This document shows positions 12,401 to 21,660 of a stretch of DNA of 64,000 nucleotides, one piece after another. The translations under genes were made by a program, and so were the position numbers. The notes beneath the pieces are model-generated. The model was not told the DNA's origin. It worked only from the letters and a program-made list of their open reading frames with translations, and searched no databases. Origin of the DNA: Nipponacmea schrenckii (taxonomy: Eukaryota; Mollusca; Gastropoda; Lottiidae); the NCBI GenBank assembly GCA_030562195.1, contig JAUJPP010000003.1, positions 43,592,602 to 43,656,601 of the forward strand. Reading direction: 5' to 3'. Each line of letters begins with the position of its first letter. Within the stretch, counting starts at the first letter, position 1.

Positions 12401-15299
12401 CATCAGGTGGTACATTGGCTTGTAAAAATTGGCCATTTAAAACAAACATTGGCTTAGAATTAGACTCTAATGCAGCAGCAGATATGGATGTAGAATGTGG
12501 TACAGTAGAAATCATAGAAGTACAATGTGGTATAGTGGAACCAGTATATGAGTTTGTCTGTTTAGGTATATCTGAATAAGACTGGTTTATGTGGTGTGTT
12601 TTTTTATAGTCTTTTTCATTTTTAGATTCAAGATAAAATGAATCTTTGGCACCACTTGAAGCAGAAATAGGATAAATTAAATTATGAGCCAAAAGATCAA
12701 TGTCATTTCTAGTATCAGATGTGTAAGTTTCATTTAAAGTCTTTTTGTTTTTAAAGTTTATACTATCCTCTAGGCTATCCACACTAGAAAAACTTTCACT
12801 GTTTTTAATTCGAGATAAATTTTTGTCTTCTTCATCTTCAATTCCATTAACTTTTCTATCACTAGCTATTTCATTAGATATAGCTTCATTAAACTCAAAC
12901 AGTGACTTCTGTTGTTGATCTAACAACAACTGTTGATGTTGTTCTAATTGTTGTTCAAACAAACTTCTACTGTCATTCCAATTTCTTAAACTCTTATCCA
13001 TCAATTCATTATGTTCTCTTGATTGAGGTGACGTTGGTGAAACAGGACGATTGTGCCTTGTTTTATGGTTATTAATATAGGGTCTATTGAGGGGATCAGA
13101 AGGATAATTCCCTGCTGGTAAAGGACTGGTTCTTCCACCATGATAAACATAGCTATTTTGACGAGAAACTGAAGGGCTACCTCGAACCAATCTTAAAGCA
13201 TCATCAATAGCAGTTGAAGAGGAATATTTATATGTTTTTGAACTAGTAGGTCGACTGTGAGGAATATGTGATCTTTGAAATCTTTCAGTAGCAATTTTCT
13301 GTTCTTGATGGCGCTTGGCTAAAATTTCTTGCCTTCTTTTTTCTTCAGTCTGAGCCTCTTTCTTCCGTTTTAGAGCTTGAGCTCTGAAAAGGAGATGGAA
13401 TTTTGTTTGTAATATTTAGCTTATATTACTACAAGTGTAGTCGAGGGCTATCAATTGTAGGTTAAGCAAAAATAAAGTGGTAAAAAAAAAAGATGTTTTG
13501 CATCATCTAGGAATTATTCAGATTTCAGATTGAACATAATGACCACTTATTGCTCTTGATTATTAATTATATTGATAACAAGTAAATAAATAGCACAAAA
13601 TTTCAATTCCTCAATTTAGACATCAACAGTGACAACCTAAAAGACTTTCAAAAAAGAGATTTATAAACTTTGTCATAAAACCTAGACTTACTTTCTTCTC
13701 CTGTTTGTTTCATGTGATAATCTTTTAGCTTTAGCTATTACATCTATTTTGGCATCATAAGTGGTTGTTTTTAAAGTATCCAGGTGTTCTTGTTCTAGAG
13801 TTTGGTATTTCTTTCTAATTCATATAGGTTAAGCAAATTTAATGTAGTAAACAACTATAACAAATGGTATCAGTCAATGTTGACAGGCCATTGTTGTATG
13901 ATTCCTATCCTTGACTATTTTATTGGAAACGTCAAAAAAAAAAAAAATTTTGAAGATAAAGGATACGAATAAGCCCCGGCCAACATCTTGTAAAAAATCC
14001 ATCAATTTCTGTCACAGTTGAAAAAAACATTTAGCCGATCGGTACTGAAAAACATAAAAACATGTCGGCATATTCTTCTCGTGAATTAGATAATGGTTGA
14101 AGTTAGATACCAAAGTCAGCCATGTTGTTTTCGCTAACAACATGCGCAGGAATGTTCATTACAATAGCTTTGTTTGCGCAAAGGGCAGATAACTGAACGG
14201 TTTGACTGACTAAGTCCACAAAGATCTACAAATCTATATTTGCAGATAGAAAGCACACCATACATCTAAAATATGTTCGAAAACAATAGTAATTTATTTT
14301 CGAAAAGAAACTGCTATAAAATTAAAAAGTTGTCTTGAAAGAATTAAGAATTAGAAAGGGATGCTATTCTGTGAATTATGAGGGACGAAAGAGACCAGCT
14401 TAAAATGAAAGTCGGACGGACAACACCTAAGTTTCTACTGCATGTATATTTCTTTTCTTTTCTTATTGCGTGATTTTAAACTGCGCTTCTTTTTGAATCA
14501 TTCTTCCTGATGAGATCTGCTATTTAAGCTGTTCCATATTTCATACAACACTTTGTCTGAAAATCTGACTGCCTTTTATACTCGCTTGAGATCATGTAAT
14601 AGAAACGCCGCAAGATCTCTGTGCAACCCTTTCAATGCCTATCAATTCATGTACCTACCAAGCCCATATATTTCTTGTAAGTAATGCCAGTATAGCTACA
14701 TAACAGGAACTCAATTAATCAGAGATGGTAGAGATTTTATAGAGTAATGCTTTATGACTGTGCTTTTCAGACATCTGATCCTGGTGCACACACCTGTTTG
14801 ACAGTGAATATGTAGACAAAACTGTTTATGTACCAGCGACGTCGAAACGACATTTTCAGCATCTTATCCCATGCTAAACTATAAGACATTCGTATATTAT
14901 GTATATTATGTCGCTAGATATAATTTATAAAATACAAAAACCAAACTTTGATTCATTGTACGAGGTATAACCACTTCATAGTACCAATTTGAATTGAATC
15001 AAGTTTGAGATCAAAATTATAGATTTGTCTAGAAACTGGATGTGAAAAGGCATATAAAGGGAAATTTGTAAAAATAAATTCGACCCAGAGTCACTACAAA
15101 TTTTCCGCGTATATGTGGAAATAATTTTCTTGTTATTGCTAATCAACACATAAAAAGAGGCAACTGCTCGAAAAGAAAACCTAAATGGAATAAAACCACA
15201 CCGTTATAAAAGTTAGAGATAATTAAAGACTGCAGTGACATATAAATGAAGGGATTATTAACAAGCTGCATAGTAAAAGAAAAAAAAACTTCTTACCAT
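6408..15299 (-). CDS. CEP126: CEP126 homologue, complete, predicted 1121 aa in 9 exons
   Basis: In vertebrates CEP126 acts at the centrosome, satellites and ciliary base and supports cilium formation. Minus-strand coding exons are 15299-15297 (ATG only), 13810-13692, 13383-11517, 11257-11143, 10997-10134, 9983-9855, 9018-8947, 8750-8680 and 6533-6408. Phases match at each junction and the stop is at 6410-6408. Landmarks recalled from human CEP126 (about 1117 aa) are the N-terminal charged coiled coil with NRRRKAQALKRKKE, then ERFQRSHIP, IDDALRLV, the SESFSSVDSLED block near residue 200, and a C-terminal LIDSLDRLNDKL segment. The middle is Ser/Thr/Asn-rich and disordered, with KKSVRFADLSDEEEP near 670. 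The least certain point is exon 1, which contributes only the ATG, and the exon 2 acceptor (13811, with an alternative at 13815). Intron 8 and intron 6 hold tandem arrays described separately. Confidence 0.85.
7015..8735 (-). repeat. 75/78-bp tandem array spanning an exon 3' end and its splice donor (22 units)
   Basis: Read on the minus strand, each unit holds a 48-bp copy of the end of CEP126 exon 8, then the donor (CAG|GTAGGT or GTAGGC), then 27-30 bp of intron. I count 22 donor copies including the real one at 8679. Unit length is 75 or 78 bp, so reading frame is kept from unit to unit. The encoded repeat is about 25 aa (VSNTSQVGLSLFLSTINHPQ plus TQTIT). The units nearest exon 8 are open. 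Many central units carry an in-frame TAA created by the variant AACCTAAAC in place of AACACAAAC. No AG acceptor precedes the exon-like part, so units cannot be separate cassette exons. Confidence 0.9.
8680..8750 (-). CDS. CEP126: CEP126 exon 8, source of the downstream splice-donor array
   Basis: This 71-nt exon is preceded by ATTACAG and followed by GTAGGT. It encodes (I)TENRYPTINHPQTQTITVSN then TSQ and ends in phase 0, which matches terminal exon 6533-6408 (SPGFRGRRPITAHQ...). The last 48 nt of the exon plus 27-30 nt of the following intron form the unit that is repeated 21 more times toward 7020. The exon belongs to the gene because exon 7 ends in phase 1 and supplies the missing first base of its first codon. 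Confidence 0.75.
8887..8934. repeat. Short 16-bp tandem repeat in CEP126 intron 7
   Basis: The motif ATGTTTCAAAAGAA is repeated about three times, just inside the intron from the exon 7 donor (8946). It is a minor local duplication with no evident function. Confidence 0.6.
9060..9300 (-). mobile_element. Degraded tRNA-derived SINE (minus orientation) in CEP126 intron 6
   Basis: The stretch TTTTCCATGTCAGCTCCTCC... near 9200 resembles TTTTCCACGTCATCCCCTCC near 36860, which lies in another SINE copy. Next to it is a B-box-like sequence on the minus strand (complement of CCTGATTGAACC, 9272-9283). The A-box half begins at the adjoining tandem array. The tail is not clear. The order of parts matches the copy at 36765-37010. 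Confidence 0.55.
9290..9835 (-). repeat. About 36-bp tandem array derived from a SINE A-box region
   Basis: About 14-15 diverged copies of a unit around CACTGAGCCACTTGGTTAGC AAGCAGGCATCTAACA. On the minus strand each unit carries TGGCTCAGTG plus TTAGA, which resembles a pol III A box (TRGCNNAGYNGG). The same sequence occurs once in the SINE at 36981-36992. Unit length is near 36 bp, which produces accidental minus-strand reading frames (9445-9651, 9717-9899) with repeated LLTKWLSVL. These are not real genes, because the array lies in the intron between CEP126 exons 6 and 7. Confidence 0.8.
14121..14144. repeat. Perfect 9-bp inverted repeat (hairpin)
   Basis: CATGTTGTT and AACAACATG are separated by six bases. 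The hairpin lies in the long first intron of CEP126. No element boundary was found around it. Confidence 0.5.
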
Positions 15300-15352
15300 T
15301 TCTCATCTCTTATGTCTGAATAAAGTTCTAATGTAAAATCATTCACCCGAAA

Positions 15353-15365
15353 ATCACATAGCAAC
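15353..15365. promoter_or_regulatory. RFX X-box-like motif upstream of CEP126
   Basis: The sequence ATCACA-T-AGCAAC fits the X-box form GTNRCC-N(0-3)-RGYAAC at 10 of 12 positions, with a perfect AGCAAC half. It sits about 55 bp upstream of the predicted CEP126 ATG (15299-15297, minus strand). RFX factors control many ciliary genes through such sites close to the start. A TATA-like AT stretch lies next to it (15371-15382). The match is imperfect, so the call leans on position and gene identity. Confidence 0.4.
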
Positions 15366-15771
15366 GCTCTATAAATATATAATTATTTTTTTTTGCAATA
15401 GATCTTTACTTTACTCAAGAGATTCTTTTATAAGAAAGATGAAGTGAATAGAATAATCGTTAAAGTATTTGAAGAATGGGATTATATTGATCATGAAAGT
15501 CTATGTCAAATACAGGTATATTAACAGAATTAAATATTTATCACACCTTGAAACAATATCCTAGAGTTTAGCTTCTTGAATTCTATTATGTACTATTATT
15601 GATTTACTAATGTACAAGGGTCTTGAACTTGATCAAACCTGTAAAACATCCAGTATTGTCGATCGCTTAAACGCTAAATGGCTAATGCACAAATGGCCAG
15701 ATAAAAATCAGCCATAGAAACACATCACTGGAACGCCGTAACTGCCGTCTGTTAGTATTTTTGTAGTATCA
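15366..15771. other. Flank upstream of CEP126, no gene seen
   Basis: AT-rich sequence 5' of CEP126. No supported open reading frame and no recognised element. Confidence 0.4.
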
Positions 15772-15925
15772 GCATTTTTTTGTATTATCAGCATCATTTT
15801 TTTCGTATTATCATCTTTTTCTGTTATCATCTTTTTGATTATATGCATCATCTTTTTGCAGTATCAGCATCTTTTTGTATTATCAGCATCATCTTTTCGT
15901 ATTATCATCTTTTTGCATTATACAT
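15772..15925. repeat. Degenerate T-rich tandem repeat
   Basis: Repeats of variants of ATCATCTTTTT followed by GTATTATCAGC. The plus-strand reading frame at 15780-15992 is a by-product of this repeat and is not counted as a gene. Confidence 0.7.
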
Positions 15926-17458
15926 CACATATAAGGATCATGCAATTCATATGGCAAAATTTAAAATAGAAAAAGTCCAGGCATTAATTTGAATTGTGAT
16001 GGGGGTATGAAAAAAGACATTCACACCAACATCTGTTTTGAACTGAAAATAAGACACATGACATTGTAACACTTCATTTTAGTATAGTTATTACCTCTAG
16101 GGTAAAATTTGGTTGGTAGGACTGACCAGTTGATTTAAGGGGGTTATATGTTGTAACCTTATATTAATAATAGGTTAAGAAAGCACAGTTCAATTCACAG
16201 AATGTGTGTTTTGCTAAATAACCTTCTAAAATCTGTAGTTTTGTCTACGGTATATAATCTGGAATTAGCATAGGAAAATAATTCATTTTAGAATCATTGA
16301 TTACAAATTGAAAAATGCTACAAAATTAAATGCATAACAAAATAATTTTTGTCTAAATTTCATCAAGGAAATAGCCAAGGCAGGTATCAAACATTACGAG
16401 TAGGTCTAAAGTCAGTCTTTCCAAAATTACTTAAAGGCAGCAAAGAAACCAAAACTTTGACAGAATTTCTCAATAGGCATTTTGCCAAATTTTAGATTCC
16501 TGTCTCGAAATATTTGCTTGTCAGACTCTTTCCTCAATTTAATTTTCTCAGATTTCGCACTTCAAAAACAATTTCTCAAAAACAATTTTTCCCAAATTTT
16601 ACACTGAAAACGTGTTTGAACAAATCAGGACTGGTTGAACTTTCACCTGTTACAAACTTATACCTAAAAAGAAATAAACCTAGTTAAAATTGGCAGAATT
16701 TCTGTTTTTTTTTTTTTATTTCAATCTTTAGGTTGTTTCAAAATCGGCCTTTTTACCCAACTTTACAAAAGACAGACATAAAACAATCATTTCTAGTAGA
16801 ATCCATTTAGAAAACAATTGACGCATTAAAACAATTAGTTAATTCATCTAAAACAAACAAGGCAAGGAACTGTTGGCTTAACACATGGTGCACAATATCA
16901 TGGTGTAATATCAACGGGAGAAAAAATGGTTGCCAGGGAATGACACTGGCTAAGTGAATTACTTCCCTTTTAATAGTTGTAATTTTCAATATGTTACTTT
17001 TGAATGACTTTATCATTTATTCAGTTATTCGGTTTGTTTTCCGGCAATCGAGTGCATGGCCGCGGGAACTATATAATATGTCCATTTTATAAACAAATTG
17101 TACGTTGAAAATCTGTCCATTTAATGCACATGTACTTGTGTATTTTTAAACAAATTGTGAAGTATTTATTTTGTGGTCATGTACTTGATCGCGGAACATA
17201 GATCTGTCCATTTGATGCACATGTACTTTTGTATTTTTAGACGAATTGCATATTGAAGTATTATGTATTTTCTTTTCTTCTTTTTTACGTATTTCGACTT
17301 TGGCGAAAACGTATTGTAATCGTTCGGATTATTTTATTTTTTTTTTTTTTTTTTTTTTTGTAATTCTTGGATGAGTTTGCAGACAAACTGGTAAAAGGTG
17401 CAGAAATTCTAAATCTACAGTTGATCTTAGAATGATTTCTATTATCAAATAAAACAAA
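15926..17458. other. Gene-free AT-rich region
   Basis: No reading frame of credible length or composition. It contains a long T run (17330-17359). No mobile element could be named. Confidence 0.4.
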
Positions 17459-17819
17459 ACCGGAAGTTCTATCTCTGACAGGAAGTGAGAACCGGAAGTT
17501 CAGGTTTTTTTGCTTTAGCAAGTTTATTTTCAGTTCGATTTTGACCGGATTTTCAGATTTGAAAACTTCAATGTATTTGTCAACTAACAATTATAGGTTT
17601 TATGCAATTAGGTTAAATATTTTACCCACGATTTACAATTCAATATTCAAGGGTCATCGGCAAAAATTTCAGACCGTGATTTCTCCTTTAATATAAATGG
17701 TAAAATTTTGAAACTTTACCAGTTGATAGGCGATATGTTTATAATTTTTGAAAAAATGTGAAGAAAAAAAATTCCACTTCCGGTTTAGCCTAAAATGACG
17801 TAATTACGTAACTTCCGGT
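17459..17819. promoter_or_regulatory. Cluster of ETS-like ACCGGAAGT sites with an ACGTAA palindrome
   Basis: ACCGGAAGTT occurs at 17459-17468 and 17491-17500. Inverted copies are at about 17776-17785 (ACTTCCGGTT) and 17810-17819 (AACTTCCGGT). The last overlaps the bZIP-type palindrome TTACGTAA at 17804-17811, next to TGACGT. CCGGAAGT is the ETS/GABP core. Four copies in 360 bp of AT-rich DNA is notable, but no transcript start can be shown, and they may belong to an old repeat. Confidence 0.3.
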
Positions 17820-17881
17820 CTATAACTGCTAGGTGAAAAGTGAAAACTGTTTTATAAATAACTTGTCAATAGTAATTGATT

Positions 17882-18400
17882 TGACCTAAATAATTAGGTC
17901 AAGCTGCCATATCGGCCGCCATTTTGAATTTTCGTTACAATTCTTAAATCCGAAATTCAGACACTACTGATAGACCGATTTTGATGAAATTTAGCACATA
18001 GATACAATGGATCATTATCTACCTTTTCTTGGAGACCGATTTTCAAATTTCGTATTTTCTTTCGAATTATTTAAATTTCGATTTTTTCAAAATTAGGTCA
18101 CTTTAACGGGTACGGAAGGTGTGACCCACTTAATCTATGACCTTGAAAATTAGGTCAAATAATATTCAATATATTGTCTAAGAGTAGATATTTTTTAATT
18201 TGGCTTACTTAAAAAATTCATAGAGATAAGTGTACTTAAATACAGCAAAAATTGATAATTTTCAAATTTTCGCCATCATTAACCGTTACGGAAGGTGTGA
18301 CCTAATTATTTTATGACTTTGAAAACTAGGTCAAATGATATTCAATATATTGTCTAGATGTAGGTAATTGCAAATTTAGCCTACATAATATTTTAAGGCT
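17882..18400. repeat. Diverged direct repeat (about 176-bp offset) with everted AGGTCA half-sites
   Basis: Segments starting TACGGAAGGTGTGACC at 18111 and 18287 match over about 80 bp (through TATTCAATATATTGTCTA). Each contains TGACCT/TGACTT and AGGTCA separated by eight bases: 18138-18157 and 18314-18333. A third such pair lies at 17882-17901. The TTAACGG...ACGGAAGG start is shared. This looks like an ancient dispersed or tandem element. Confidence 0.65.
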
Positions 18401-18424
18401 CTCGAAATACGTTCATAATTGTAA

Positions 18425-18560
18425 GCAATTCTAGTCTTCTTTTTTTTTTTTTCTTTTTTTCCAATGTACTGTCCCATGGGCTGAATGTGAGACAGGACCA
18501 TGTCCTTGTGTATTGGGCCTAATTCTGACCCATGTAAAATAAAGAGTTTTTTTTATTATT
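18425..18560. other. Possible retrocopy or repeat tail of unknown family
   Basis: A poly-T tract (18437-18470) is followed by about 80 bp of less AT-rich sequence, then AATAAAG at about 18538-18544 and another T run. The composition differs from the surroundings and suggests an inserted element, but no coding or terminal repeat signature was recognised. Confidence 0.3.
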
Positions 18561-18619
18561 ATCATCATTATAAATCTATTGCGTTTACACACCAACAATG
18601 CTAATGAGACCGACATTTA

Positions 18620-19085
18620 ATTCTTAAATACTAAGAGTTCCACGATGAACATCGATTGCTAGTAATGTCATAATAAACAAAGAATAATATTAAGATGAAT
18701 ATCAAATACAAGTAATGTCATGATGAATACAACATAACTTCAAGATAAATACTAAATATCAATACAGTTATGATGAATTCAGAATGACGTCAAGATGAAT
18801 ATCAAATACAAGTAAAGTCATGATGAACACAAAACAACTTCTAGATGAATACTCAATATCAATAATGTAATGATGGATTCAGAATGACGTCAAGATGAAT
18901 ATCAAATACAAGTAATGTCATGATGAATACAACATAACAAAAGATAAATACTAAATATCAATACAGTAATGATGAATTCAGAATGACGTCAGATCAATAT
19001 TAAATACAAGTACATGTCATGATGAACACAAAACAACTTCGAGATGAATACTAAATATCAATAATGTAATGATGAATTGAAAAGT
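18620..19085. repeat. Higher-order satellite: alternating 50-bp monomers in a 100-bp dimer
   Basis: Two related 50-bp monomers alternate. One is built on CAAGATGAATATCAAATACA AGTAATGTCATGATGAA, the other on AAGATAAATACTAAATATCA then CAGTTATGATGAATTC. The second monomer type ends in AGAATGACGTCAAGATG, so a full TGACGTCA occurs at 18785-18792, 18885-18892 and 18984-18991, about 100 bp apart. Around four to five dimers are present and degrade at both ends. Confidence 0.8.
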
Positions 19086-21535
19086 AATGTCAAGAAAATA
19101 CGGTCACGATTGACACATTCTGTGATTGTCATCAAATAATGCTGTTATAATAACTATATATTAATCATTGAATAACCTCACCATAAACGCTGAAACAAAA
19201 CTCTGGTATATGAGCATTAATTCTTTTTTCGTCACGATATTGGATCATCCATTAATAAAAGTACCAGAGAATAAGCGTTAGTCTGAGTTCAGTGTTCATC
19301 ATGACATACTAGTATTCAACATTTTAAGACATTAACAATAACAGAAATAGTAAGTTATTCCTCTAGCAAAAGGTAAGGGTTTTTACTTTGGCAATAATTT
19401 CGCTAAGATCGTTATAGTTTAACGTGGTTGGGAACTCTTACGATTATTAGTGAGAATTTTTTTTAGCTTATTTTCCAAAATGTAATACTTTTCATCTGGA
19501 ACCAGCATGAAGCTAATTCGATGTGATTCTCTTGATAGAAATCATACTTTTTAAATATAAACACATAGTCTATGAGGTATTGATATCGACGTTATAATAT
19601 AATAAACTTCTATTTCTATCTCATTTCATACAAATCACCACTGACATCGTAGTGTAAATCAATGTATATACATTACACCGAAACCTTATATTTAATAATG
19701 TTTTCATGTTATTCATGTCAAACGTATCTACACAATAGCAAGTCGTTCAACATCATAATTCGTAAAATGGCGACAACTTAATGGATTTCGTCAAGCACGA
19801 CTGTTTGATAGGATACACTAAACCTTCATCTGCCATTAGATAGTCTCTAGAGTCTAACAGTAAAATCATGTTGACACCACGAGTTAATGATGGAAGACTT
19901 GCTCAAGGGTATTAGGTGGTGACCACTAATAACCACATCTCATGACTAGCCACGTCCACCTTTTCTCAACAAGTCACACGCTATCGTGCTTTACGTCCGT
20001 CACTATAAACAGTAAACATACAAATCAACTTCTACCCATTTCCTATATCAGATTTATCATGCGAAAATATCGACAAACATGCTCAGTAATTTAGATTCAA
20101 CTATAGAAACTTTATTGATGATTTAGAACAATCTAATACAGATGCTTCTGGCATCTATTAAAGTCGGAAGTATCATTAACATTGTTTGTAACCGGAAATA
20201 AAAAATTCCACTCTCCAATAATACCAAAGATTACCAATCTAGCTCTGAGGACTTCTCATACAAAACCACAAAATAACAACATAATAATCAGAAAAAGTAA
20301 AAAAAAAAAAACTTCTACTATTCTATTAGGCCAAAATTTAAAAAAACCCAAAGAGACGTAGATTTTCTGTCCGGGAATATTTTATTCATATCAATCAACA
20401 CTAGTTTCCATTCACTTGTTGTAATTCCAATATGAAATCTTATTATATGAGATGATCTGATTTACAAGTGAGCTGTAGAGATAATATAATTATAGTTCAC
20501 TCTAATGACCAGTGAAGACCTCCTTCTCTCCTTAATAGACCACCTTTAGTTATCTTCTTCTATTGAACGTCCAATGTTTTAAATGCATGAGGTGAACTAG
20601 ACAAGCTTTCACAACTAATTCCATTTCACTAAATCAGACATAAATCAATTATCATTACTCTTATAGTCTTTCTTTTAAAGTATCAAATACTGACAACTAC
20701 CAGCAACCATTCTCCTTGTGTCAAAACACTTTTCTACTTCACTGTGTGCCTAGTATACTCAATGAAGCAAATTCTCTTATTCCCTGTGATTATCATTCCA
20801 TCATTGATTGGCAACACTGATTTCTTTATTCCACGTCTTTGATTCTCAATCAGTATGGATCTGTGACATTCTAGAAATGAAGGGCAGGTTTATCATTACT
20901 TTGATCCCCTGTACTTGGATAGAGTTAATGAAGGTTCTGAAAGGAAAAAAGGTTATTTTCAAATATCTCTATAGATTTTAAACCGTTTGAAGACTCTTTT
21001 GATATAAATATAGTGTTAGTGCTAGTGATTGAAGCTACCCTGTCATCCCACTGTCTCACTACTGTCATATCAAATAGAACAAACCTTTTAAAACTTGAAA
21101 GATATTACCTCAGATTTCATTTAATATAAAAATAATTTTAAAAGAATACAACATCGCGCTACATTTCGTCTGTTAATGGATAAAAAGAGAAGATTTATTC
21201 GACCATAATAATGTAATAAAAAGACATCAATATGAAACTAGAAGAAGATTGAACTCACAATAATGGAATTTTTTATAACCTCGCATTTCATCGTGGTCTA
21301 AAGTTCACATTTATCTTTGCATGCAATAATGGGAATGGAATTGAAAACAATCACTCTGGTATGGCGTAATTTAATTCTAAAGCATTTCAAGAAAAGACCT
21401 TTACAAAATTTAAATGGCTCACTCTAGGAAATTTGATTTACGATTATTCACACCAGGTCTGTAATGACAAATGTACACACAGATTGTTGGTTGCAGCTCT
21501 TTATAAAAACTTATTTGGTTGACATAAACTCCATT
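19086..21535. other. Gene-free AT-rich region
   Basis: Both strands were examined, and only short reading frames with random composition were seen. No tRNA, rRNA or element ends were recognised. Confidence 0.4.
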
Positions 21536-21660
21536 TCTATTCTATTCTATTCTATTCTATTCTATTCTATTCTATTCTATTCTATTCTATTCTATTCTAT
21601 TTCATCGCATGCTATTCTATTCTACTCTATTCCACTCCACTCCATTCCATTATATTTACT
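21536..21660. repeat. (TTCTA)n pentanucleotide microsatellite
   Basis: About 13 near-perfect copies of TTCTA run to 21600, followed by a decaying tail of CATTC/TACTC variants. The plus-strand reading frame through it (ILFYSILFYS...) is an artefact of the repeat. Confidence 0.9.

Noticed and set aside
11815..12579. Plus-strand frames opposite the CEP126 large exon
   Set aside because: They are antisense shadows of the strongly supported minus-strand exon 11517-13383.
17285..17590. 101-codon minus-strand frame
   Set aside because: Its C-terminal part is a poly-lysine run produced by a long T tract, and no supporting structure is present.
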